A DNA stretch of 64,000 nucleotides from Streptomyces sp. NBC_00448 (GTDB lineage Bacteria; Actinomycetota; Actinomycetes; Streptomycetales; Streptomycetaceae): NCBI RefSeq assembly GCF_036014115.1, contig NZ_CP107913.1, forward strand, positions 1,612,001 through 1,676,000, read 5' to 3'. Below, in pieces: positions 7,848-17,413 of the stretch (within the stretch, counting starts at the first letter, position 1; every line of letters starts with the position of its first letter). The position numbers and the translations under genes are program-made. Under the pieces are notes generated by a model. The model did not search any database. It was given only the letters and a program-made list of their open reading frames with translations, and was not told the origin of the DNA.

Positions 7848-10800
7848 TTACCCCTTTTCGGTGACGCCCGCGGCGTCGAACGTGGCGACCTCGTGCATCA
7901 CCCGGGCCGCGCTCTGGACCAGCGGAAGCGCGAGCAGCGCACCCGTCCCCTCACCCAGCCGCAGATCGAGGTCGACCAGGGGCCGCAACCCGAGCGTGGT
8001 GAGCGCGGCGACATGCCCGGGCTCGGCGCTGCGGTGGCCGGCGATGCACGCGGCGAGCACCTCGGGGGCGATCGCGCGGGCGACCAGCGCGGCCGCGCCG
8101 GCACTGACCCCGTCGAGGATGACGGGCGTACGCAGGGCGGCGGCACCGAGCAACAGCCCGACCATCGCGGCGTGTTCGAGCCCGCCGACGGCCGTGAGGA
8201 CGGCGACGGGGTCGCCCGGGTCGGGCCGGTGCAGGTCGAGCGCGCGCCGGACGACGTCGATCTTGCGGGCGTGCATCTCGTCGTTGATGCCGGTGCCGCG
8301 CCCGGTGACCTCCGCGGGGTCCGCACCGGTGTAGACGGAGACGATCGCGGCGGACGCGGTGGTGTTGGCGATGCCCATCTCGCCGGTCAGCAGCGCCTTG
8401 TTGCCCGCGGCCACCAGGTCGCGCGCGGTCTCGATGCCGACCTCGATCGCCTTGAGCACGTCCTCGCGGCTCATCGCCGGACCGGCGGTGAAGTCGTCGG
8501 TGCCGGGCCGTACCTTGCGCGGCAACAGCCCCGGGGTGGCGGGCAGTTCGGAGGCGACACCGACGTCGATGACGCAGACCTCGGCGCCGACCTGGTTGGC
8601 GAAGGCGTTGCAGACCGCTCCGCCGCCGAGGATGTTGGCCACCATCTGGCCGGTGACCTCCTGCGGCCAGGCGGTCACGCCCTGGGCGTGCACCCCGTGG
8701 TCACCGGCGAACACCGCGACCGCGGCGGGCTCGGGGATCGGCGGCGGGCACTGCCGGGACAACCCGCTGAGCTGCGCGGAGATGATCTCCAGCATGCCCA
8801 GCGCGCCGGCCGGCTTGGTCATCCGCTTCTGCCGCTCCCACGCCTCGCCGAGCGCCTTCGCGTCCAGCGGGCGGATACCCCGCAGGGTCTCCTCCAGCAG
8901 GTCGTGCGGCTCCTCGCCGGGCAGCGCGCGGTTGCCGTACTCCTCGTCGTGGACGACCCACGACAGCGGGCGGCGCTGCGACCAGCCCGCCTGCATCAGC
9001 TCGGGGTCCTCCGGGAACTCGTCGACATACCCGACGCACAGGTAGGCGACGACCTCCAGGTGCTCGGGCAGGCCGAGTTCGGCGACCATCTGGCGCTCGT
9101 CGAAGAAGCTGACCCAGCCGACGCCGAGCCCTTCCGCGCGGGCGGCGATCCAGAGGTTCTCCACGGCGAGCGCGGAGGAGTACGGCGCCATCTGCGGCTG
9201 GGTGTGCCGGCCGAGGGTGTGCCGGCCGCCGCGGGTCGGGTCGGCGGTGACCACGATGTTCACCGGGGTGTCGAGGATCGCCTCGATCTTCAGCTCGCGG
9301 AACTGCCGGGCCCGCGCCTTGGGCAGGGACTTGGCGTACGCCTCGCGCTGGGCCATCGCCAGCTCGTGCATCTTCTCGCGGGTCTTCTCCGAGCGGATCA
9401 CCACGAAGTCCCACGGCTGGGAGTGGCCGACGCTGGGCGCGGTGTGCGCCGCCTCCAGCACCCGCAGCAGCACGTCGTGCGGGATCGGGTCGGACCGGAA
9501 ACCGTTGCGGATGTCGCGCCGCTCCCGGATCACCCGGTGGACGGCGTCGCGCACGGCCGGGTCGTACGGCTCCGCGGCGGACCCCTGCGACGCGGGCGCG
9601 GCGGCGGCCGGGGCCTCCTCGGGCTCCCCGGGCTCCTCGGCCTGCGCGGGCTCGGGTGCTTCGGACGCGTCCGGCTCTGCGGGCGCCGCGGGCTCCTCGC
9701 CCTGGTCCGCCTGCGCGGCGGGTACGTCCTCGGCGGCGACGGGCGCCGCGGCCGGTACGGCAACGGGCTCGGCGACGGCTTCGGCCTCGGGTTCCACTTC
9801 GGCGACGGGAGCCGGGGCCGGGACGACCACGACCTCGGGTGCGGTCTCCGGTGCGGCCTCCGGCGCGGACTGCGCTGCCACCGGCTGCGGTTCGGGCTGC
9901 TGGACCGGCGCGGCTTCCTCCGCCGCCGGGGCGGCCCGGCGCTTGCCGCGGCGGCCTCGGCCGGGGGCGACAGCCGCGGCCTGCTCAGCGGCGGCGGGGT
10001 CCGCGGCGGGCGCGGGCTCCTGCTCCTGCCCTTGCTCCGGCTCGGTGGGGGCTTCGGCGTCCGCCTCGGCGACAGCTGCCGGTGCGGATTCGGGTGCGGG
10101 TGCGGCGGCGGGCGCGGGCGCCTCCGCCGTCGGGGTCACCTCCGGTGCGGCCGGGACCGGTTCGGCCTCGGCCACGACCTGCGGCGCGGGTTCCGCGACG
10201 GCCTCGGGTGCGGCCTGGGTGGCGGTCGCGACCGCCACCGGGACCGGCGCGGCGGCTACCTGCACGGCGGCCTGCTCGGCCTGCTCCGGCGGCTGGGGCA
10301 CCGTGAAGCCGCCACCCTGCGAGGCGACCGGGCCGCCCTGCGCGGGTACGACCGGCTCGGGCGCGACCGGGACGGCCTGCTCGGCGGGAGCGGGGGCAGG
10401 GGCGGGCGCCTCCGCCACGGGCTGCGCTGCCGCGGCCGGTTCGGCCTCGGCCACGACCTGCGGCGCGACGACCGCCGCCGGTGCCTGCGGCTGTGCCTGC
10501 TCCTGCGCGACCGCCTCCGTCCGCGGTTCGGCCGGCGCCTCGACCGGCGGTTCGGCCTGAGCCGCGTCGGCCTCAGCCACCTCGGCCGGAACCGGCTCGG
10601 CGGCGGCCACCACGCTCTGGGCCCCCTCGCTCTGCGGCTGTTCCGGCTGTTGGGGCTGTTCCTGCTGCGGCTGCTGCGCGACCGCCTCGGGCGCCTGCGG
10701 CGCGGCGACCGCGCCCTGCACCGGGATCGCGGCATCGGCCGGACGCGGCACGCTGTCCGCGCGCGGGATCAACGACTGCTGCGAGGCATCGCCGGGTGCG

Positions 10801-11720
10801 GCGGGCCACGGGCTGCCCGGGGTGACGACCGCGGCGGCACCGGGTTCACCGGTCTGCTGCGCGGGGATGCCGTTCACGTCGTCGCGCGGCACGTCGAGGT
10901 ACTCCGGGCCGGACGTCGGCGGCCCGGCCACGGTCACCGCGGGTCCGCGGTCGGCGAGCGACCGTACGGAGACGCCGCCGCTGGGCGTGTCGGTCACCGG
11001 CGGACCCATGTGCAGAGGACGGCGGGGCACGGCGGCCTGCTGGGGCACCGCGGGCGCCTCGTGGGGCGCGTTCCACCCGGGTGCGGCGGGCTGCTGCTGT
11101 GCCGCGTCGCCGTCGGCGGGTTCGGCCTGGGCCGCCACCGGCGGTACGCCCGCGGCCCCTTCGCCGTCGCCGGCCTGCGCGGCGGCGGGGTCGGGGTACG
11201 CGGTGAGGTCCAGTCCGGGACCGCCCTGCTGCGGCTGGACGTACTGGGCTTGCTGTGGCTGCTGGGCGACGAAGACCTGCGCGCCGTTCCCGAGCACCGG
11301 CGGCGCCATCGTCTCCAGCGGCACCTCGACCGGCACCTCCACGGAGATCGGCAGATCCATCGACGGCTGCTGCAAGGAGACCGCCTGCGGGTGCTGCCCG
11401 TTCTGGAAGTGCGCGGGCTGCTGCGCCGGTACGGGCGCGGGCGCCGGCACCGGCTGCGGGTCGCTCCAGGAGCCCTGCGGCCCGGGCATCAGCAGCACGT
11501 CGTCCTCGTCGTCGAGCACCGCGCCGGGCGGCGCCGGGTGGTCGAGGTACGCGTATCCGGGCGCGGGCTGCTCGCTCGCGGGCGCGGTCCCCCAATCCGG
11601 CTGCGGCGGCGCGCCGTTGCCGGGGAAGGCCGTGTGCGGCGGGAGAAGCGCTTCGGCGCCTGTGTCCGCGCCAGCGTTCTCCGGCAGCCCCTCGCCGGGG
11701 ATCTGACCGGTGTCCGTCAT
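7848..11720 (-). CDS. cobT: BluB-CobT fusion with long disordered N-terminus
   Basis: The 1290-residue protein has three parts. Residues 1 to about 710 are low-complexity, dominated by Pro, Ala, Glu, Gln and Val, with no signal peptide. About 715-935 is a nitroreductase-fold domain of the 5,6-dimethylbenzimidazole synthase (BluB) type: RRDIRNGF, APSVGHSQPWDFVVI, VENLWIAARAEGLGVGWVS. About 960-1285 is the phosphoribosyltransferase CobT with VFAGDHGVHAQGVTAWP, ANTTASAAIVS and, near the end, DLDLRLGEGTGALLALP, which carries the catalytic Glu. It would make the lower ligand of cobalamin and activate it to alpha-ribazole phosphate in one chain. The ATG at 11720 is the only start that keeps the frame's codon bias. 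Confidence 0.9.
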   Translation of the reverse strand: MTDTGQIPGEGLPENAGADTGAEALLPPHTAFPGNGAPPQPDWGTAPASEQPAPGYAYLDHPAPPGAVLDDEDDVLLMPGPQGSWSDPQPVPAPAPVPAQQPAHFQNGQHPQAVSLQQPSMDLPISVEVPVEVPLETMAPPVLGNGAQVFVAQQPQQAQYVQPQQGGPGLDLTAYPDPAAAQAGDGEGAAGVPPVAAQAEPADGDAAQQQPAAPGWNAPHEAPAVPQQAAVPRRPLHMGPPVTDTPSGGVSVRSLADRGPAVTVAGPPTSGPEYLDVPRDDVNGIPAQQTGEPGAAAVVTPGSPWPAAPGDASQQSLIPRADSVPRPADAAIPVQGAVAAPQAPEAVAQQPQQEQPQQPEQPQSEGAQSVVAAAEPVPAEVAEADAAQAEPPVEAPAEPRTEAVAQEQAQPQAPAAVVAPQVVAEAEPAAAAQPVAEAPAPAPAPAEQAVPVAPEPVVPAQGGPVASQGGGFTVPQPPEQAEQAAVQVAAAPVPVAVATATQAAPEAVAEPAPQVVAEAEPVPAAPEVTPTAEAPAPAAAPAPESAPAAVAEADAEAPTEPEQGQEQEPAPAADPAAAEQAAAVAPGRGRRGKRRAAPAAEEAAPVQQPEPQPVAAQSAPEAAPETAPEVVVVPAPAPVAEVEPEAEAVAEPVAVPAAAPVAAEDVPAAQADQGEEPAAPAEPDASEAPEPAQAEEPGEPEEAPAAAAPASQGSAAEPYDPAVRDAVHRVIRERRDIRNGFRSDPIPHDVLLRVLEAAHTAPSVGHSQPWDFVVIRSEKTREKMHELAMAQREAYAKSLPKARARQFRELKIEAILDTPVNIVVTADPTRGGRHTLGRHTQPQMAPYSSALAVENLWIAARAEGLGVGWVSFFDERQMVAELGLPEHLEVVAYLCVGYVDEFPEDPELMQAGWSQRRPLSWVVHDEEYGNRALPGEEPHDLLEETLRGIRPLDAKALGEAWERQKRMTKPAGALGMLEIISAQLSGLSRQCPPPIPEPAAVAVFAGDHGVHAQGVTAWPQEVTGQMVANILGGGAVCNAFANQVGAEVCVIDVGVASELPATPGLLPRKVRPGTDDFTAGPAMSREDVLKAIEVGIETARDLVAAGNKALLTGEMGIANTTASAAIVSVYTGADPAEVTGRGTGINDEMHARKIDVVRRALDLHRPDPGDPVAVLTAVGGLEHAAMVGLLLGAAALRTPVILDGVSAGAAALVARAIAPEVLAACIAGHRSAEPGHVAALTTLGLRPLVDLDLRLGEGTGALLALPLVQSAARVMHEVATFDAAGVTEKG

Positions 11721-12070
11721 GCGTGCCCCTCGCCCATCGGTTTCGCTCCTTCCAGCCGCTGCGCCCTGCCCGACCCGACCCTCTCCCTACAACAACGAGC
11801 GGGTCCGGTATGCGGCACGTCGGACACGGGCGCCCGCACAGCTCGACGGCCCGTCAACGTGTGATGACGGCACAACGATCCGTCAGCCTACCTTGGGCAC
11901 GGCCTCGGTCAGGCCGGTAGTCCGCACCTCGGGACGTATCTCACACCTGCCTGGTAAGTACCGCTGCCACCAGGGGAAACGTCTTTCGCACCCGTCTCGT
12001 CGACCTTGTCGCGGGGGTTGCGGGGAGCCCCCGAACAGGGGCCTGCGGACGGCTTGTTGGCGGCTCGCGG
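11721..12070. other. intergenic region between cobT and cobL
   Basis: These 350 bases separate two minus-strand cobalamin genes. I looked for a cobalamin riboswitch on the minus strand before cobT and could not find a convincing B12 box. No open frame shows the codon bias of neighbouring genes. The stretch is less GC-rich than the flanking genes and is likely to hold the cobT promoter. Confidence 0.4.
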
Positions 12071-13297
12071 TCAGCGCCGGGAACCACACAGCGCGAAGCT
12101 CACCGATCGCTCACGCTCGGCCCAGTCGCTGTCCAGTTCGACCGATTGGAGCAGGGTGCGCTCCACGTCGTAACCGCCTTCGGACAGCGCCCGGGTGATC
12201 GCCTCGGCCTGGTCCCGGTTGCCGGCCGCGGTGACGATCCGCTCGGGCCGGCGGGCCGCGCAGGCGGCGGCGACCTCGGGGTCGGCGGTGCCGATCCGGA
12301 CCACGTCGGGCTCGGGCAGGTCCTCCAGCGCGGTCGGCGCGGTGCCGTGCACGACCTGGAGTTGCACCCCGGTTCGGCGGGCGGTCGCGGTGATCCAGTC
12401 GCACGCGTCGGCGTCGCGGTCCACCGCGATGACGGCGGCGCCGAAACCGGCCGCCTCCACCGCGAGCGAGCCGTCGGCGGCGCCGATGTCCCACACCAGG
12501 TCCCCTGCCCGCGGGCCGAGCCGGGCGAGTTGGAAGGCGCGCAGCTCCGCCGGGAGGTGGCCGCCGTACTCGGCCGCGGGCAGCGCCCAGCCGCGCGCGG
12601 CGCCGGGGAAACCGGGGTCGCGGCCGGCGATCCAGCCGCCGCCGGAGTGCGTGGCGGGGCCGCCCAGCGCGGCGATGCCCTGTCCCTGGGCGGAGATCCC
12701 GCCGACCACCAGCACCACGTTCGGGTCGCGCCATATGTGGTCGGCGACCTTGTCGGAGGTGAGGACGGAGACCTCTTCGTGCTCGGTGCCCAGTGCCTCG
12801 CAGATCACGAAGGTGCGGTGGACTCCGTTGAGCATCAGGGCGAGTTCGGCGGGGCCGGCGCCCGGCGCGGTGAGCACGGCGACCTTCGCGCTGGCCCGGC
12901 AGACGTTCACCGCCCGGCGCAGGGTGCGGCTGGTCGCGACGACCACGCGCGCGTCGTCCCAGGGCATCCCGGCCCGGGCGAAGGCGCGCGCGACCGCGGA
13001 GACGGCGGGGACGACCTCGACCTCCAGGCCGAGTTCAGGTGCCCGCAGCGCCCGGACGACGCCGAAGAACCCCGGGTCGCCGTCGGCGAGCACCACCGCG
13101 GTGCCGCGGTGCCCGGCGACCCGGCGGGCCGCGATGTCGATACTGCCGAGCACGATCTGCTCGGCGCCCTTCGGGACGTACGGCAGCGCGAGGTGGTGGC
13201 GGGTGCCGGCCACGAGCGTGGCGGCGTCGAGCGCGGCCCGCGCCGCGCCGGACAGCGGCGAGCCGTCCCATCCGATCACGGTGACCCGGTCGGCCAT
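12071..13297 (-). CDS. cobL: precorrin-6Y C5,15-methyltransferase (CbiE-CbiT fusion)
   Basis: The 408-residue protein joins CbiE and CbiT. The N-terminal tetrapyrrole methylase begins VTVIGWDGSPLSGAARAAL and has LADGDPGFFGVVRAL and VPAVSAVARAFARAGMPWDDA. The C-terminal SAM-methyltransferase/decarboxylase domain, from about residue 235, has LGPRAGDLVWDIGAADGSLA and VIAVDRDADACDWI. It methylates C5 and C15 of precorrin-6 and removes the acetate side chain in aerobic cobalamin synthesis. The start at 13297 (MADRVTV) has a GGAGG site; an upstream ATG at 13474 would add 59 residues not seen in the family. Confidence 0.92.
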   Translation of the reverse strand: MADRVTVIGWDGSPLSGAARAALDAATLVAGTRHHLALPYVPKGAEQIVLGSIDIAARRVAGHRGTAVVLADGDPGFFGVVRALRAPELGLEVEVVPAVSAVARAFARAGMPWDDARVVVATSRTLRRAVNVCRASAKVAVLTAPGAGPAELALMLNGVHRTFVICEALGTEHEEVSVLTSDKVADHIWRDPNVVLVVGGISAQGQGIAALGGPATHSGGGWIAGRDPGFPGAARGWALPAAEYGGHLPAELRAFQLARLGPRAGDLVWDIGAADGSLAVEAAGFGAAVIAVDRDADACDWITATARRTGVQLQVVHGTAPTALEDLPEPDVVRIGTADPEVAAACAARRPERIVTAAGNRDQAEAITRALSEGGYDVERTLLQSVELDSDWAERERSVSFALCGSRR

Positions 13298-13532
13298 CGT
13301 CGTCTGCCTCCATGGCGTGTGAGGGTCCCGCCAAACCTTAACCCGCCCCCGACCCTCCAGGGTGGTCGGTCCCACGCTTCGCACCCTTCCCCTCGCCCCC
13401 GAGTTGTAGGCGTCTTTTCGCGGAAGGGGCCGCACATCCTCAGGGGCGCGGGGAAGGGTGCGGCAAACCCCCACTTACCGCCAGGTCCGGGCAGAGACGC
13501 CGACGGGCAACCCGGGCGGTCCCGTTGAAGCG

Positions 13533-14222
13533 TCAGCGCCAATCCGCGAAGGCGGTGTAGTCGTCCGCGTAGTTCGCCGCACCGGCATCCGCACGGCGCC
13601 CGGCGCCGGCCGACCCGCCCAGGTCCCCCGGGTAGTCGAGGTCCTCCCGGAGCAAGCTCCACACCAGCAGGTCGGTACGGACCTCGGTCCACGCCCCGGC
13701 GGGGTCCGCGTCGGGCCGGGCCCGGACGATCCCCGCGCTGCGCAGCACCCCTTCGCTGACGCACCCGATCTTCTGGGCGACCTGCTGCGACGCGGTGTTG
13801 TCCGCGGCGGTGCGCAGCTCGACCCGTTCGAAGCCCTGCTCCCGGAAGAGCCAGCGGCACACGGTGAGCACGGACTCGCAGGCGTATCCCTCACCGCGGG
13901 CCCAGTGGGCGGTGAGGTACCCGGCCTCGGTGCCGCGGATACGCCAGTCCGTGTGCTGGAGCGTGACGGTGCCGACCAGCCGCTGGGTGAGCATCTCGGT
14001 GACGGCCAGCACCAGCCCGCGGCCGTGCTCGCGTTCGGCGGGCGCGGTCCGGGTGACGAAATCCCGCGCGTCCGCGGCGGTGTACGGCTGGGGCATGTTC
14101 GTCCACGCCGCGATCAGGTCGTCGTTCATCATCTCCACAAGTGCGGGGATGTCGTCCTCGTCGTACGGGCGCAGCACCAGCCGGTCCGTACTGAGTGAGA
14201 TGTCCGGAAAGGTGGAGGTCAT
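13533..14222 (-). CDS. GNAT acetyltransferase, RimJ/RimL type
   Basis: The 229-residue protein begins LSTDRLVLRPYDEDDIPAL, the usual opening of RimJ/RimL N-acetyltransferases. It has the acetyl-CoA region GYLTAHWARGEGYACESVLTVCRWLF and the motif-B segment RVELRTAADNTASQQVAQKIGC. About 30 residues after the fold are Ala/Asp-rich. Family members acetylate protein N-termini, amines or antibiotics; the substrate here is unknown. It is transcribed away from the methyltransferase gene at 14435, sharing an upstream region of about 210 bp. Confidence 0.85.
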   Translation of the reverse strand: MTSTFPDISLSTDRLVLRPYDEDDIPALVEMMNDDLIAAWTNMPQPYTAADARDFVTRTAPAEREHGRGLVLAVTEMLTQRLVGTVTLQHTDWRIRGTEAGYLTAHWARGEGYACESVLTVCRWLFREQGFERVELRTAADNTASQQVAQKIGCVSEGVLRSAGIVRARPDADPAGAWTEVRTDLLVWSLLREDLDYPGDLGGSAGAGRRADAGAANYADDYTAFADWR

Positions 14223-14434
14223 TCGTGCTCCGTAACCAGGGCATGGGTGGATTGCACAGCATGCAGTATCGCGCCCGGCGCGCGCCGGGCAGGGTGGGCG
14301 CGGTGCGGCGGCGTGGCGCGGGCGGCGCGGGTGAACTCGCTTCCAGGGTAGGGGGAATGGGCGGGCGACCGGGTGTCCTGCCGTTCGGTCCTGGTATCCG
14401 TGAACGTCATCCGATCCTGCTACCGTCAGCCCGC

Positions 14435-15298
14435 GTGAGAGTGCACCACGCAGCAGGAGTCGGCTATCAGCGGGCCGCGGGGGTCTACGAGCGCTCCCGG
14501 CCCTCCTACCCGCTCGCGGCGCTCGCCGCCCTCGCGGACGCGCTGCCGCTGGAGCGGGGCCGTACCGTGGTCGATCTGGGGGCGGGCACCGGCAAGTTCA
14601 CCCGGCTGCTGGCGCTGACCGGGGCCGAGGTGCTCGCGGTGGAGCCGGTCGCGGAGATGCGTGAGCGGCTGGCGGAGCTGCTGCCCGGGGTGGCGGTGAC
14701 CGCGGGCACCGCGGAGGACAGCGGGTTGCGGACGGGGTGCGCGGACGCGGTGGTGGCGGCGCAGTCCTGGCACTGGTTCGAGGCGGACCGGGCGCTGGCG
14801 GAGGTCGAGCGGCTGCTGCGGCCGGGCGGCGCGCTGGTGCTGGTGTGGAACACCTACGACACGTCGGTGCCGTGGGTGCGGGACTACCAGGACATCTACT
14901 TCCGGCTCGCCCCGCGCGACCTGCCCAGCCCCCCGCTGGCCTCGGGCCCGGGCGGTACAGGTGCGGGTACGCCTACGCCCTCCGGTCCGGTTCCGGCCGC
15001 GGGGGCCGGCCTGGAGGCGCCCGGCGACCCCGCCCGCGCCTGGCGCGAGGCGTTCGCCGCCCGGCCGGGCTGGGGCGCGATCGAGGAGCGGCACTGGCCG
15101 AACCCGCACTCCACGACCGTGGCCGACGTGGTGGAGCGGATGATGTCGTCCAGCCACATAGCCGTGCTCGACCCGGCCCGGCAGGAGCGGGTGCGGGCGG
15201 AGCTCCAGGCGGTGCTGAGCGCGCACGACGCGACGCGGGGCAGTGGCGCGATCGAGATGCCGTACACCACGGACGTGTACTGGGCGCGGCACCGCTGA
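14435..15298 (+). CDS. class I SAM-dependent methyltransferase
   Basis: The protein of 287 residues has the methyltransferase motif I VVDLGAGTGKFTRLLALTG near residue 45, the acidic strand VLAVEPVAEMRERL, and motif IV-like ADAVVAAQSWHWFEADRALAE. This set matches the small-molecule methyltransferase family with a QSWHWF segment. GTG at 14435 is preferred since the conserved part begins VGYQRAAGVYERSRPSYP soon after; the open frame continues upstream to 14195 over Arg/Gly-rich sequence overlapping the promoter region. A Pro/Gly-rich insertion lies near residues 170-190. Substrate unknown. Confidence 0.85.
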   Translation: MRVHHAAGVGYQRAAGVYERSRPSYPLAALAALADALPLERGRTVVDLGAGTGKFTRLLALTGAEVLAVEPVAEMRERLAELLPGVAVTAGTAEDSGLRTGCADAVVAAQSWHWFEADRALAEVERLLRPGGALVLVWNTYDTSVPWVRDYQDIYFRLAPRDLPSPPLASGPGGTGAGTPTPSGPVPAAGAGLEAPGDPARAWREAFAARPGWGAIEERHWPNPHSTTVADVVERMMSSSHIAVLDPARQERVRAELQAVLSAHDATRGSGAIEMPYTTDVYWARHR

Positions 15299-15375
15299 GC
15301 AGGGGCGGAGCAGGTGGCAGGGTACCCGGTCACCCGGGAGCGAGAGCGGTTCGGCGCCCGTAATACAGTCGTCGC

Positions 15376-15744
15376 ATGCTCGATTGGGTCATCTGGACGG
15401 TCTCCGTGCTCGCGCTGCTGCTCGCGGCGTGGTGCGGCTGGGCCGCGTACCGCGACTCGGCGACGAAGGACTGGCACTTCGCCGGGATGGCCGTGGTCAC
15501 CCTCGCGGTCCTGGTCCAGCTGGTGATCTCCATCGTCCAGCTCACCCGGGGGGACCGGCCGGCGCACGGGCTGGCGGTGTTCGTGCCGTACCTGATCGGC
15601 GCGGTCTGCGCGATTCCGGCGGCGGCGGTCATGTCGCTCGCGGAGCGCACCCGTTGGGGCTCGGCGATCGTCGCGGCGGGCGGGGTGATCCTGGCCGTGC
15701 TGGAGCTGCGGCTGGACCAGATCTGGGGAGCGGGACATGGCTGA
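15376..15744 (+). CDS. small four-helix membrane protein
   Basis: The 122-residue protein has four hydrophobic segments, at about residues 3-25, 35-57, 66-88 and 98-115. Short charged loops lie between them and there is no signal peptide. Nothing in it points to an enzyme. The last 8 bases overlap the start of the next membrane-protein gene, so the two are co-translated and may form a complex. The family is of a kind common in streptomycetes but I cannot name it. Confidence 0.75.
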   Translation: MLDWVIWTVSVLALLLAAWCGWAAYRDSATKDWHFAGMAVVTLAVLVQLVISIVQLTRGDRPAHGLAVFVPYLIGAVCAIPAAAVMSLAERTRWGSAIVAAGGVILAVLELRLDQIWGAGHG

Positions 15745-16345
15745 GGGCAGCACCGGTAACACCACCGGGAACACAGTGGAAGGCAGCGACGTGACGTCAC
15801 CCCAGCCGGCGGCCGAGACGGCGGCAGCGCGGACGACCCCGCAGGCAGCCCCGCAAACGGCTCCGCAGGCGGCAGCGCCGGCAGCGGCGCCGGCGGAGAA
15901 GGCGAAGATCGGCACCGGACCCGGGCGGCTGCTGCTGTCGCTGTACGGAGTCTTCACGGTGGCCGCGCTCTCCCGCTCGATCGTGCAGCTCAGCACGAAG
16001 TTCCACGAGGCGCCGCTGGCGTACGTGCTGTCCGGGGTGGCCGGAGTCGTCTACGCGGTGATCACCGTGGCGCTGTGGCGGGGCGGCGAGTCGGCCCGCA
16101 AGGTGGCCCTGGTCTCCTGCTCGGCGGAGCTGCTCGGGGTGATCACCGTGGGCATCCTGACCGTCGCCGACTCCTCGGCGTTCCCCGACGCGACCGTGTG
16201 GTCCGACTTCGGGATCGGCTATGTCTTCCTGCCGATCGCGCTGCCGGTCGCCGGTCTGCTGTGGCTGCGCCGCTCCGCCCGGCAGGGGGCGGAGACGGCG
16301 CTTGTACGGCAGACCGGGACCGGCGGCGAGTCCGGCGGCGAGTAG
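15737..16345 (+). CDS. integral membrane protein with Ala/Pro-rich N-terminus
   Basis: The 202-residue protein starts with about 55 residues rich in Thr, Ala, Gln and Pro. Four membrane segments follow, near 62-82, 92-112, 120-142 and 155-178, then a short polar tail. It overlaps the end of the preceding membrane gene by 8 bp. The ATG at 15737 has a GGGAGCGGG site in the end of that gene. No domain of known function is recognisable. Likely an operon partner of the 122-residue protein. Confidence 0.75.
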   Translation: MAEGSTGNTTGNTVEGSDVTSPQPAAETAAARTTPQAAPQTAPQAAAPAAAPAEKAKIGTGPGRLLLSLYGVFTVAALSRSIVQLSTKFHEAPLAYVLSGVAGVVYAVITVALWRGGESARKVALVSCSAELLGVITVGILTVADSSAFPDATVWSDFGIGYVFLPIALPVAGLLWLRRSARQGAETALVRQTGTGGESGGE

Positions 16346-16369
16346 CGCGCCCGACCGCGGCGGCGCGGG

Positions 16370-16891
16370 TCAGGCGGTGGCCGCGTAGCTCCCGGCGGGG
16401 GCCGGCGGCTGCGGTGCGGACTTCTCCATGTGCACCAGGCTGAGCCGGCGGTTGACCGGTTCCGCGACGCCCACCTGCTCGTAGCCCAGCTTGCGGTACA
16501 TCCGCTGGTGCACCTGGCTGCGGTGCCCGGTGAAGAGGCGGTAGCGCTTGGCCTCGGCTTCGGCGGCGAGGCGGTCTTCGAGTGCGGCGAGCAGGCGCCC
16601 GCCGAGTCCGTGCCGCTGCAGGCGCGGGTGGACGATCAGCTTGCCGATGCGGGCGGTGCCGTCGTCGTCGACGGCACCGCGGACGGAACCGACGACCTCC
16701 TCGCCGAGCCGCGCCACGAGGACGGTGCCTCCGGCGAGTTCGGCGCGCAGTTCGTCGAGGGTCTGGGTGAGCGGTTCGATGGTGTAGTCGCCGTAGAGCT
16801 CGGCTTCGCCCTGATAGCACAGGTACTGGAGTTTCAGGATCTTCTCGGCGTCATCGTGGTTCGCCGTAGAGATGGTCACGCTCATGCCCAT
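16370..16891 (-). CDS. GNAT N-acetyltransferase
   Basis: The 173-residue protein has the GNAT core: ELRAELAGGTVLVARLGEEVVGSVRG, then IGKLIVHPRLQRHGLGGRLLAALEDR, where Q-R-H-G-L-G-G is the acetyl-CoA pyrophosphate loop, and YRKLGYEQVG near the end. The start MGMSVTIS at 16891 sits about 10 bases after AAGGGGAGG; a second ATG at 16885 is too far from it. A longer open frame to 17140 has no ribosome site. Substrate unknown. Confidence 0.85.
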   Translation of the reverse strand: MGMSVTISTANHDDAEKILKLQYLCYQGEAELYGDYTIEPLTQTLDELRAELAGGTVLVARLGEEVVGSVRGAVDDDGTARIGKLIVHPRLQRHGLGGRLLAALEDRLAAEAEAKRYRLFTGHRSQVHQRMYRKLGYEQVGVAEPVNRRLSLVHMEKSAPQPPAPAGSYAATA

Positions 16892-17413
16892 GTCGCGCGG
16901 GCCTCCCCTTCGAAATCCGTCCGGGCGGGTGAGGGTGTGGTGCGCGCCCGGAACGTGTGCCTGTGCGGAGTTGATACGAATGTGCGCTCGATGTCGCCTC
17001 CGCTGGCGCCGATGATCGCACAAACGAACCGGCCGGGTACCGCTGCTGCGGTGTCCGGCACAGCGCCGCCGGGGCGGGCCGGAGGCACACCGGGACGTCG
17101 GCTGTTTACCGTGCATTACCCCGTCCCACCGGGGATTCAACCCTCCGATTCACCACCGGCCCCGGCTCGTTCCGGCCGCCGGGGTGCGACCTGGGCGGTA
17201 CCCGCCTGTGAGATTCCCAACTCCCGTCGCGTGCGCGGGAAGACGGCCGGGCCCCGCCGGCGCCGCGCGCACTCGTCGCGGCCTGCGCGGACCTGCGGTC
17301 TCCGGTGGGTGAACCCGGCGTGCGCGGGGGCCCCGCGCGGAAGTATCGTCAAGACGTACGGGCCGGTAGGGTCGGTCCGCAGGTTGACGTCCGTACGAGC
17401 CCGGAGGGGTCCG
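16892..17413. other. divergent intergenic region
   Basis: The 520 bases lie between the minus-strand acetyltransferase and the plus-strand acyltransferase and hold the promoters of both. Open frames in it lack codon bias and known domains. I see no convincing RNA gene, repeat or operator. Confidence 0.4.

Noticed and set aside
7599..11864. 1421-residue plus-strand open frame across cobT
   Set aside because: It is Arg/Gly/Leu-rich with no domain, and opposite to a frame with clear BluB and CobT motifs.
11721..12070. Cobalamin riboswitch before cobT
   Set aside because: No convincing B12 box or conserved core could be found on the minus strand by eye.
13276..13860. Minus-strand frame between cobL and the acetyltransferase
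   Set aside because: Composition is Arg/Gly-rich and it overlaps the acetyltransferase in another frame; no domain or ribosome site.
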